Positions 1 to 6,203 of a stretch of DNA of 9,404 nt are shown piece after piece; within the stretch, counting starts at the first letter, position 1, and every line of letters begins with the position of its first letter. The notes below the pieces were generated by a model. That model searched no databases, was not told where the DNA came from, and saw only the letters and a program-made list of their open reading frames with translations. The DNA is from Clostridia bacterium. GTDB lineage: Bacteria > Bacillota > Clostridia > Christensenellales > DUVY01. The stretch covers positions 1 through 9,404 of the forward strand of contig BNZQ01000059.1 in assembly GCA_026001225.1 (NCBI GenBank). The letters are read 5' to 3'. The position numbers were made by a program, and so were the translations under genes.

Positions 1-88
1 GCCTTTGGTTCCCAACCGCAGAAAACCCTATGTTATGTTGACCGGTAATACTTCCGCACTTCGGACATTTTCTCAATTCTTCTTCCAT
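1..88 (-). CDS. Zinc-ribbon protein, N-terminal part only
   Basis: This is the first 29 codons of a minus-strand gene that runs off the left edge. The N-terminus reads MEEELRKCPKCGS, and the CPKC pair is a typical first knuckle of a small zinc ribbon; the second cysteine pair would lie outside the window. Function is unknown. Many proteins with such a start are short nucleic-acid-binding or housekeeping zinc ribbons. The ATG at 88-86 lies only one base after an AGAGG sequence, too close for a normal ribosome site. It coincides with the expected first transcribed base of a strong promoter at 123-95, so the message may be leaderless. A TTG four codons later (76-74) is the alternative start. An in-frame stop lies just upstream of the ATG, so the gene does not begin further out. 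The gene is divergent from the cotransporter fragment. Confidence 0.55.
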   Translation of the reverse strand, partial: MEEELRKCPKCGSITGQHNIGFSAVGNQR

Positions 89-94
89 TCCTCT

Positions 95-123
95 ATTATA
101 TCATCAAACGGATTGTTTGTCCA
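95..123 (-). promoter_or_regulatory. Sigma-A promoter for the zinc-ribbon gene
   Basis: On the minus strand a TGGACA -35 box (123-118, one mismatch to consensus) is followed after 17 bases by a perfect TATAAT -10 box (100-95). TGA directly precedes the -10, giving an extended -10 (TGn) element. The predicted start of transcription is at about 88, which is the first base of the candidate ATG. Confidence 0.7.
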
Positions 124-144
124 CTCCTCATCTTTTGTGTACGG

Positions 145-173
145 TTGACATTTGCCTCCGATTTATGTATACT
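145..173 (+). promoter_or_regulatory. Sigma-A promoter for the cotransporter fragment
   Basis: A perfect TTGACA -35 box (145-150) and a TATACT -10 box (168-173, one mismatch) are separated by exactly 17 bases. Transcription should begin at about 180, leaving a leader of about 30 bases with a GGAGG ribosome site (201-205) before the ATG at 211. The -35 boxes of the two divergent promoters are about 20 bases apart, so a shared regulator is possible. No clear operator palindrome is visible between them. Confidence 0.75.
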
Positions 174-210
174 TAAAGTAAAGTTTATGTAAGGTTTTTT
201 GGAGGAACGA

Positions 211-519
211 ATGACAGAGTTTGATTCCGTACTGTCCTTGCTGACCGGCGTAGGCATTTTTTTGGTTGGCATCGTCATGTTCAGCGAGTGTTTGGAAAAA
301 AACGCTTCGGGGGGAATGCGTTCCCTTTTTAAAAGGATCAGTAACAACCGCGCGGCCAGCGTGGGGATCGGTGCGGGCGTCACCGCGATTATACAATCCT
401 CCTCTGCGACCACGGTCATGGTCATCGGTTTGGTCAACGCGGGCATTTTGTCCTTGTTTCAGGCGACCGCGATCATTATGGGCGCGAATATCGGCACCAC
501 GATCACAGGCTTGCTCGTA
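211..519 (+). pseudogene. Na+/phosphate cotransporter, truncated 5' fragment
   Basis: About 103 residues match the N-terminal repeat of the Na/Pi-cotransporter family (NptA type, PF02690), integral membrane proteins that import phosphate with sodium. Visible features are a first membrane helix at about residues 8-26, the family signature QSSSATT at 62-68 inside a second hydrophobic helix, and the GANIGTT motif at 91-97. The start is the ATG at 211, five bases after GGAGG; a TTG at 199 is in frame but falls before that site. Full-length members are about 300-600 residues. Family-like sequence ends at about residue 103. The frame then runs on to 750 as the antisense of the esterase gene, so the product would be a fragment of about 180 residues with a foreign tail and is unlikely to transport phosphate. 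Promoter and ribosome site are intact, so the break is probably recent or an assembly artefact. Confidence 0.85.
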
Positions 520-539
520 TATTTACCTTTATATTTCAC
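510..539 (-). pseudogene. Truncated 5' end of the next operon gene
   Basis: Just after the esterase stop codon, the minus strand shows a good ribosome site (AGGAG at 550-546), six bases, then GTG at 539-537. It opens a frame beginning MKYKGKY before entering the antisense of the cotransporter fragment; the frame ends at a stop after about 26 codons. The spacing and ribosome site match the other genes of the series, so this is most simply the first few codons of a further operon member cut at the junction with the cotransporter. Too little remains to name the product. The boundary of the native sequence is uncertain, within about 505-525. Confidence 0.5.
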
Positions 540-562
540 AGTATACTCCTTTATAATAAATT

Positions 563-1372
563 TTACTTGCGCAGCGCCCGCGCATACCGCCTGCCCAACT
601 CCACCTCGTCGGGCGCGCGGAAATGCCACTTGTCAAAGGCTGAGAGGTCATCCTTTTCAACAAGCGCGATATTTTTTAAGGAGTTCGCCGCCGTATGCTG
701 CGCGGCGCGCACCGCGTCGGCAAAGGGCATTATCGAATAATCCGCTTTGAGCCTCCCTATTGCAAACGGCAAGCCGGGGGCTTTTAATTCCGCCCGAATG
801 TCCTTTACAAGGCGTATAAGAGTATCGCAATATCCGTTCGCGGACGTCTCATAGATCGCGTCGGTGTTGCCTTGCTCCCACGCCATGCCCATAATACGTG
901 CCTCGACGCCGTTCTCTTGCAATATGCCAAGGCCCTTTCGGACGTGTTCGATAAAGCCCGCAAAGTGCCCGTGCAAGCCGCGCTCCCACGTAAAGCCGCC
1001 GCCCAAAGGAAGGTCCGTTTCACCGGCGGACGGCGGCCGCCATTCTCTGAACAGCGACGAGCCGTCGCACGCGTACTTTAACAGTATACAGTCCCGCCCC
1101 TCTGATTCGCGCGCCATGCCGAGCTCCAATCCGAACGTATCCCTTTTAAAGCCGAGCCCCGGCCGGACGTACATAAAGCGCCCGCAAACCTCCGGGTCGA
1201 TCGCACGCGCGCCCGAGAACGCGCCGGATTGATACAGCAAGACGGTTTTGCTCACATAACACGCGTCCTCCGGCGGCAGTTCCGCGCATTTCGACACTCC
1301 TAATGCGTTCGATTGTCCGCCGATTAAATATACGTCGGCGTTTTTTAGGGTTTTTAATATGTCGGTTTTCAT
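563..1372 (-). CDS. SASA-family esterase (sialate O-acetylesterase-like)
   Basis: A 269-residue cytoplasmic protein with no signal peptide, matching the SASA/SGNH-type carbohydrate esterase fold (PF03629). The nucleophile block GGQSN is at residues 18-22 (Ser21), a GLELG block at 81-85 corresponds to the family's GPE-like second block, and a lysine-containing strand LLKY with the following DGSSL lies at 97-107. The C-terminal Asp-His pair is D247 and H250 in DKWHF. Members remove acetyl groups from sialic acids, xylans and other sugars. One deviation: the usual WxQGExD motif reads WEQGNTD (165-171), with Asn169 for Glu. The ATG has no clear Shine-Dalgarno sequence and sits 13 bases after the preceding stop, so it is probably translated by coupling. 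In this operon it would deacylate a sugar or intermediate; the substrate is not evident. Confidence 0.82.
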   Translation of the reverse strand: MKTDILKTLKNADVYLIGGQSNALGVSKCAELPPEDACYVSKTVLLYQSGAFSGARAIDPEVCGRFMYVRPGLGFKRDTFGLELGMARESEGRDCILLKYACDGSSLFREWRPPSAGETDLPLGGGFTWERGLHGHFAGFIEHVRKGLGILQENGVEARIMGMAWEQGNTDAIYETSANGYCDTLIRLVKDIRAELKAPGLPFAIGRLKADYSIMPFADAVRAAQHTAANSLKNIALVEKDDLSAFDKWHFRAPDEVELGRRYARALRK

Positions 1373-1385
1373 GTAAATTCGGGCA

Positions 1386-1760
1386 TTACTCCGAATAGCC
1401 CATGAGGCCGATATAGGCGCAGTTCGGTTGCGTAATGTCCATACGTCCGAATTGTACGATCACCTCGGATTCACTTCTGACCCGCAGCGAGTATTGATAA
1501 AGCCTGCCCAAATCCACGCCGCCTATTTCCTGCGGCTTGTCGAGGCGGAAGCATTTGACCCGTTTCGCGGGGATCGTCACGGTGATACCTTCAACGGGGT
1601 CTTTGTCCTCAAAGTAAAAATCTAAAAAGCACTTTGCGTCATTAGCGTTGCAGTTAAGGATTATCAGAGCCTCGTGCCCCTCGTAGCTACTGTCCTTGAC
1701 CGCGTTTTTGGCGGGAATCCAGCCGTCGACTATGTACCAATTCTTTTTTCCGTTTTGCAT
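1386..1760 (-). CDS. ASRT-family small ligand-binding protein
   Basis: This 124-residue protein matches, over its whole length, the family of the Anabaena sensory rhodopsin transducer (PF07100). Recognisable parts in order are GWIP (13-16), GHEALIILN (28-36), the DFYFEDKDPV strand (47-56), VTIPAKR (61-67), and the late VIVQFGRMD strand (100-108). Structures of the family show a small beta-sandwich, and published comparative genomics proposed that it is a general prokaryotic small-molecule-binding domain, with sugar metabolism a recurrent context. No rhodopsin or light-sensing gene is present in the window, so a photosensory role is unlikely; binding an intermediate, or regulating or chaperoning an enzyme of this operon, is the more reasonable inference. 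The ATG is preceded by a strong AAAGGAG site. It is soluble, with no DNA-binding domain visible. Confidence 0.85.
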   Translation of the reverse strand: MQNGKKNWYIVDGWIPAKNAVKDSSYEGHEALIILNCNANDAKCFLDFYFEDKDPVEGITVTIPAKRVKCFRLDKPQEIGGVDLGRLYQYSLRVRSESEVIVQFGRMDITQPNCAYIGLMGYSE

Positions 1761-1791
1761 AACAGCTCCTTTATTTTTGTGCGGTTATAGA

Positions 1792-2982
1792 TTAAAAGAA
1801 AATTTTCGGCAGCGCCTTATCGTTATACGTCGTCATGCGCCCGGCGCCGTTCTTCGTTATCGCATAGCAGTCCTCTATGCGGAACGAGCCCCATTCCATT
1901 CCCTTGAAGTATGCGTCTATGCAGATACACATATTCTCCTCTATGAGGCGGTCGTTCGCCTCCGAGAATACGGGCGCCTCGCATTCGAGCATCCCCGTGC
2001 TGTGCAAGCTGCCGTAAGGGCAAAACTCGATATAGCCGTATTTCGTCAGGTATTCGGTATACGCGGTCATAATCTCTTTCGTGCCTGCGCCCGGCTTCAT
2101 CCGCGCCGAGGCGACGTTCAACGCGTCATACGCGCATTTGACCGCGTCTTTTATCTTTTGCGGTATTTTTCCTAAGGCATACGGCGAACAGATGATGCCG
2201 TTGTACCCCTCGTAACAAACGCCCGCCGCGAGGTTTATAATTTCGCCCTCGCCAAGCTTTCGCAAGGTGCTGCGGCACATGCTGATATACGAGTTTTCGG
2301 GGCCCGCAGCCACCATCGGCGCGAACGCCTGCACATAGCTCTCGCCGCCCTTTTTGAGCATATCGCTTTCCAGTAACGCCTGAACCTCAAGCTCGGTCAT
2401 TCCCGCGCGTATTTGCGGCACGACGTCGGTAAACACCGAGGAAATAATTTCCCAGCACTTATTCAAAACGGCAATCTCGTCCGGCGTTTTTATGAGTCTC
2501 AACGAATACAGCAAACCGTCGGCGTCGATCAGCTCGGCGTCCGCAAAAACGCTTTTCAGCTTGTTATAGATGATCGCGGGAAAGGTCAGCCGACCCATAA
2601 CGCCTATCTTTTTGACCTTGTATTTTGATTTCAATTCCTCAAAATACTGTTTGAAATCAAGCTGTCCCTCGAAGTTGTACTCGAAGCCCGATACCTCGCC
2701 TATTTCGGGGAAAACCTTTAACTCGCTGCCCGCGAGGCGGTTTTTAATCTTTGCGTAGTCATACGACGCTTGTCCCGAGCAAACCGTCGAATTACCGTCT
2801 TGCATGATAATAATCGCCGCGCTCTCGTTTACCGCCGCAAAGTCGCAAAAGTACCGCACCGCCGACGGGTCCAATAGGTTGGAGAAGGCTATAACCATGT
2901 CGATGCCTTGTTGTTTCATCTTGCTTGTCAGCGCAGCGACCCTTGTTGCATACGCCTCGTTGCCGATTTTGGGAAAATTCAT
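1792..2982 (-). CDS. M24-fold protein, creatinase-like, metal site lost
   Basis: A 396-residue protein with the two-domain layout of Xaa-Pro aminopeptidase, prolidase and creatinase: an N-terminal creatinase_N-type domain (about 12-150, including a PSAVRYFCDF strand) and a C-terminal pita-bread M24 domain (about 165-390). The M24 metal ligands are Asp, Asp, His, Glu, Glu. By eye alignment the first Asp is Ala252 (in NLAAG), the second is Ile263 (GYNGIIC), His327 is kept (LHSTG), the first Glu is Asp356, and Glu370 is kept (RIED). The second histidine of the usual HGIGxxxHE block is Cys334. It is therefore very unlikely to be a dimetal aminopeptidase. It could be a metal-free hydrolase of a C-N bond, as creatinase is, or a binding protein. 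The ATG follows a strong AAAGGAG. It is separated from the isomerase gene by a hairpin, hinting at separate expression. Confidence 0.85.
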   Translation of the reverse strand: MNFPKIGNEAYATRVAALTSKMKQQGIDMVIAFSNLLDPSAVRYFCDFAAVNESAAIIIMQDGNSTVCSGQASYDYAKIKNRLAGSELKVFPEIGEVSGFEYNFEGQLDFKQYFEELKSKYKVKKIGVMGRLTFPAIIYNKLKSVFADAELIDADGLLYSLRLIKTPDEIAVLNKCWEIISSVFTDVVPQIRAGMTELEVQALLESDMLKKGGESYVQAFAPMVAAGPENSYISMCRSTLRKLGEGEIINLAAGVCYEGYNGIICSPYALGKIPQKIKDAVKCAYDALNVASARMKPGAGTKEIMTAYTEYLTKYGYIEFCPYGSLHSTGMLECEAPVFSEANDRLIEENMCICIDAYFKGMEWGSFRIEDCYAITKNGAGRMTTYNDKALPKIFF

Positions 2983-3035
2983 TTTATGTCTCCTTTGATT
3001 TTTTTATCTTTTATATGTTGAGATTGCCATATAAT

Positions 3036-3088
3036 CGGAGTGGCAAAGAGTGGAGTTCAGACGGGCAACCCACTATTTGTCCACTCCG
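3036..3088 (-). repeat. 53-base imperfect hairpin between isomerase and M24 genes
   Basis: The gap 2983-3092 contains a long stem-loop. In plus coordinates 3036-3043 (CGGAGTGG) pairs perfectly with 3081-3088, 3044-3047 (CAAA) with 3076-3079 (TTTG), 3049-3053 (AGTGG) with 3070-3074, and 3055-3057 (GTT) with 3067-3069. That gives 20 base pairs with two single-base bulges, one mismatch and a 9-base loop. It starts about four bases after the isomerase stop codon in the direction of transcription. No T-run follows on the minus strand, so it is not a standard intrinsic terminator. A role in RNA processing, 3'-end protection or partial attenuation is possible; a mobile palindromic repeat is an alternative. 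Confidence 0.7.
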
Positions 3089-3092
3089 GGAG

Positions 3093-4589
3093 TCAGTCCG
3101 AATATTTCAATTCTAGTTTAAGGTACTTGGCGACCGCCGCTAATTCCCGCGCAATGTCGCCGGGGCACACGATGCAATGGTGCGAAACGCCGTAATCGAA
3201 AATGTCCTCTAAGTATTCCTTAATCGGCGTTTTTATTTTTATCATCGCTTGCAGCTCGTCAAAATCAAGGCGCGGGAACGGAATGCTTTCGCCCCGTGAA
3301 ACGAGCATACGGTATCCGCTCGGCACTTCCATGATATGCCCGAACGTGACCGCGCCGGGGCGCATGATGAGCTCGTAATTCAATCCCGCGCCGTCAAAGC
3401 CCCATTCCTCGGGCGTACGCGCGAGCACAACGTCTTGTTCCGAGGCGGCGAGGTCGGGTGTGCCTATGCCGTGCCCGATCATGAAGCAGCAGTTGTTCTC
3501 CGCGTCGTACTCGCCCCACTCGGCCATCAGCGGCGAACGCCCGGACAGCGACTTCATGAGCATCATCATGATGAGTCCGCCCAAATCGCCCTCGCAGTTG
3601 ACGCACATATCCGTCGTTTCCATCAAGAGTGACGCGCCCATCCGCGCCGAGGTCTTAACCTGTTTTTGGATAAAATGCTGATCGAGAAAGCACATGGCGT
3701 TCAGATGAAATTTTTCCGAAATCCTCCGCATTGCAAGCCCTAACTTGACCGCGTTAAACACGTCCCCGTCCGTCACGTTTTTCTTTTTGAAACGGCTCGA
3801 CAGCTTATCCGCCTCGGCCCGCGTTTCGCCGTCTGTTATATTCCGCCACACCTCCAACAGATGCGAGCTTTGTATCATGATGACGTTCACGCCCAAGGTG
3901 CCTTTGAGAAAGGTTTTAGACAGCTCTATATCGTACATGCCGCGGAACACGTGACCGATAACGCCGATATTCGCTTCCTTTAAGCCCGCAACCGCTTGTA
4001 ACGCGCGCAGCCGCGCGTCGATTTTCCCGTACGCGCGTTCGTCGCCGACCGATCCGACCACGATTTCAAAATCGCGCTTCAATTTACGCATTGTGCCCGT
4101 AAGCTGCGCTATGCCGATGATGCCGCTGTTGCGCAACGACCCCTCGTAATTGCCCTTTCTGTCCATGTTCTCGCGCGCCTGAACCGAGAATATGACGACG
4201 GGGATCTGAGGAATATAGTCGAGCACCGTAAGCGACATGAAATCGGGCACATACGTACCGCCCACAAGCAGTACGGCGTCCACGCCCTCGCGCTTGAAAT
4301 ACCGTCCCGCCCTGTCCGCGCTGTCAAGCGTATCGACCATGCCGGACGAAACGACGTTTTTATACGCCGAGGTAATCCTGTCCGTTACCTTTTTCAGGTC
4401 GCTCTCTACCTTTGCTTTAAGGTCGGGATACATGCGCCAATACTCGAAGTACCCGAGCGTCACGAGCCCGATTTTAAGCTCCTTCTTTTCCTTGCCGCCC
4501 GTCAGAAGGTCGCCGGAAATCTCCGCGCCCTCCTCGAACGATACTATCTTTGCGTCTTGCTTTGCCTCTTGCTTCATCGTCTTTATCAA
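3093..4589 (-). CDS. Arabinose/fucose isomerase-like sugar isomerase
   Basis: A 498-residue protein of the L-arabinose isomerase (AraA)/L-fucose isomerase (FucI) fold, enzymes that interconvert aldoses and ketoses using Mn2+ in the cytoplasm. The N-terminal Rossmann-like part starts at about residue 38 (KIGLVTLGYFEYW). The C-terminal catalytic region holds the expected acidic and histidine ligands by eye alignment to AraA: Glu333 in NCEGDLGG, Glu357 (or Glu360) in MAEWGEYD, His373 in IGHGIG, and His470/471 in the C-terminal VSHHCIV block. All appear present, so activity is likely, but similarity looks too low to fix the sugar. The start is uncertain: AGGAGG (4598-4593) is 3 bases from a TTG at 4589 and 15 from an ATG at 4577. 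It follows the amidohydrolase gene by 13 bases. Confidence 0.82.
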   Translation of the reverse strand: MIKTMKQEAKQDAKIVSFEEGAEISGDLLTGGKEKKELKIGLVTLGYFEYWRMYPDLKAKVESDLKKVTDRITSAYKNVVSSGMVDTLDSADRAGRYFKREGVDAVLLVGGTYVPDFMSLTVLDYIPQIPVVIFSVQARENMDRKGNYEGSLRNSGIIGIAQLTGTMRKLKRDFEIVVGSVGDERAYGKIDARLRALQAVAGLKEANIGVIGHVFRGMYDIELSKTFLKGTLGVNVIMIQSSHLLEVWRNITDGETRAEADKLSSRFKKKNVTDGDVFNAVKLGLAMRRISEKFHLNAMCFLDQHFIQKQVKTSARMGASLLMETTDMCVNCEGDLGGLIMMMLMKSLSGRSPLMAEWGEYDAENNCCFMIGHGIGTPDLAASEQDVVLARTPEEWGFDGAGLNYELIMRPGAVTFGHIMEVPSGYRMLVSRGESIPFPRLDFDELQAMIKIKTPIKEYLEDIFDYGVSHHCIVCPGDIARELAAVAKYLKLELKYSD

Positions 4590-4602
4590 TAACCTCCTGA
4601 TG

Positions 4603-5412
4603 CTATTTGCTTTTTAATAGATTTTCCGCATTCTTGTAAAATATCTTTTCCTTGTCGCCGTCCGTAATTTTTGCGCAAAGTATACTGCCTATGCAATAAT
4701 TCGGATCGTACCACGGCATGTCGGTGCCGAACAGTACCTTATCGGCTCCCGCGCGGTTTACCATTTTTTCGACCATACCGCCGTGGCGGTGAATGTCGCA
4801 TAAATCAAGATAAGCGTTGCCGTGTGCGACCGCAAGGCGGATTGCCTCGTCCGTCTCTCCGGGCGCGGAATGACCCATAATAAACCGCAGATTTTTATAC
4901 CGTTTCAGGATATTCGCGACTTCCTTTGTGGAGTTGTGCGGCTTGCCGCCCCACGTGTGACACAGTACGATTAAACGGTGCTTGTCGGCAAACTCCAACG
5001 CCTCGGCATATCCCCCGCCGTCTAACGAATAGTTGTGATAATTCGGCAGAAGCTTCAACCCTATATACCCGGGTATGTTAAGCGTTTCGTTTATGCGGCT
5101 CAAATACAATTCCTTTTGATTGGGATTAAAGACGTAATATCCGCGCACTCTGTCGGGATACCTTTGCATGACCGCCTTGGTTTCGCGGTTGACGTCGCCG
5201 GCCGGCGAAAACAAATCCCCGTGCGCGCTGCACCAGATACTTTGAATATTCTCCTCGTCCATGAGACTTACGCAATCGTCGATACCGCTGACGGGCAGAC
5301 TTGTGCCGTATATGTCGCCCATGTGCGTATGCGTGTCTATAATTTTGACGCCGTTCAGCCTGCCGTATTCGGTAAATCCGTTCAACAGCTCGGAAGTGTT
5401 TTTCGCTTTCAT
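4603..5412 (-). CDS. Amidohydrolase 2 family protein, metal site intact
   Basis: A 269-residue TIM-barrel hydrolase of the amidohydrolase 2 family (PF04909, COG2159), which includes lactonases, decarboxylases and hydratases of sugar-acid and aromatic pathways. All expected ligand positions are present: HxH at His28 and His30 (IDTHTHMG), Lys120 in GLKLLP, His152 in LCHTWGG, His181 in MGHSAPG, and Asp231 in FGTDMP. It is cytoplasmic, with no signal peptide. Its start codon overlaps the stop of the upstream gene as ATGA (5412-5409), so the two are translationally coupled. The upstream product is a paralogue in which every one of these residues is replaced, so the pair may form a mixed complex. 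A sugar lactone or carboxylated sugar is a reasonable guess as substrate; nothing here proves it. Confidence 0.87.
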   Translation of the reverse strand: MKAKNTSELLNGFTEYGRLNGVKIIDTHTHMGDIYGTSLPVSGIDDCVSLMDEENIQSIWCSAHGDLFSPAGDVNRETKAVMQRYPDRVRGYYVFNPNQKELYLSRINETLNIPGYIGLKLLPNYHNYSLDGGGYAEALEFADKHRLIVLCHTWGGKPHNSTKEVANILKRYKNLRFIMGHSAPGETDEAIRLAVAHGNAYLDLCDIHRHGGMVEKMVNRAGADKVLFGTDMPWYDPNYCIGSILCAKITDGDKEKIFYKNAENLLKSK

Positions 5413-6197
5413 CCCGCCACCCCGCCGAGTATCCGCTCTATATTGCCGTGCGCTATATTCTCTTTATCCGCCAAACTTATCTTTGCGCCTAAAAGCGCCG
5501 CAATAGGTCCGCCCATGTTATCCATAGGATAATTCGTGCCGAACAACAGTCTTTCGCTTCCGAATTTACCGACAAAAGCCTCCAAACCGCGTATCACCTG
5601 AAAGTCGCCCGTATCTATATGCACGTTCTTATACGCCCTTGCCAACGGATAGAAATATCTGTCCGAGCCCCACAAACCGTAATTGGTGATGATGACCGTC
5701 AGCTTCGGAAATTCTTTCAGCACGGCGAATATATGCTCCCAGCCGTCCGCGGGCGTCAGATAGAGAGGCAGCTTACTCTGCGTCAGATAGTCCAGCAAAT
5801 CGCCGCAAGTAACTTTATCTAACATGAAGCGGTTATTGTGCGGAAACGCGCGCACTCCCGCGAGGTTCAGCTCTCTGACCTTTTTTTGGATATCGGCGAC
5901 GTCAAACCCGGCGTCGGAGATTGACGGCAGTACCGTTATCGTTCCGCGCAGGCGTTTTGACTTGTCGCTCTTTAATTCGTTCTCTAACAGCCCGTTGCCG
6001 TACTGCGCCGACACGTCTATCATCGCCTGATGATAGAGTATCGCCTCGTCCACTCCGCAATAATCCATTTCCGCGAGCAGCTCCGCCGCGGTTTCGGGCT
6101 CGCTGACCTTCTCGGTCACTATATAATTCTCGTGATTCACGATCCGGCGGTTTATGCCGCCTTTACCGATACACGCGCTGCAATCAATAAATTTCAT
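5409..6197 (-). CDS. Amidohydrolase-fold pseudoenzyme
   Basis: A 262-residue protein with the same fold and landmarks as the next gene, but with no metal ligand left. Eye alignment gives Ser7 and Cys9 for the HxH histidines (IDCSACIG), Arg116 for the lysine (AGVRAFP), Thr148 for the first distal histidine (LYLTPADG), Asn172 for the second (ITNYGLWG) and Asn222 for the aspartate (LFGTNYP). The fold motifs around these residues are intact, and the reading frame is open and coupled to its neighbours, so this is a maintained protein and not a decayed gene. A structural or regulatory partner of the catalytic paralogue, or a ligand-binding protein, is the likeliest role. The ATG is six bases after the phosphotriesterase-like gene's stop, with AGAGAG as a weak ribosome site. 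Confidence 0.85.
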   Translation of the reverse strand: MKFIDCSACIGKGGINRRIVNHENYIVTEKVSEPETAAELLAEMDYCGVDEAILYHQAMIDVSAQYGNGLLENELKSDKSKRLRGTITVLPSISDAGFDVADIQKKVRELNLAGVRAFPHNNRFMLDKVTCGDLLDYLTQSKLPLYLTPADGWEHIFAVLKEFPKLTVIITNYGLWGSDRYFYPLARAYKNVHIDTGDFQVIRGLEAFVGKFGSERLLFGTNYPMDNMGGPIAALLGAKISLADKENIAHGNIERILGGVAG

Positions 6198-6203
6198 TTC
6201 TCT

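Noticed and set aside
116..127. A 12-base match (TTTGTCCACTCC) to 3076-3087 in the hairpin arm
   Set aside because: A few 12-base matches are expected by chance in a 9.4 kb window. The complementary arm is absent near 116-127, so it is not a second copy of the hairpin.
96..446. A 116-codon open frame on the minus strand opposite the cotransporter start
   Set aside because: It is antisense to the cotransporter signature region and crosses two good promoters; no family features or ribosome site are visible.
3036..3088. The hairpin as an intrinsic terminator
   Set aside because: Neither strand has a run of T directly after the stem; the T-rich stretch at 3001-3012 is AT-rich leader on the other side and some 25 bases away.
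5409..6197. The ligand-poor amidohydrolase as a decaying pseudogene
   Set aside because: The frame is open over the full domain length, fold motifs are kept, and both ends are spaced or overlapped for coupled translation, which points to a maintained protein.
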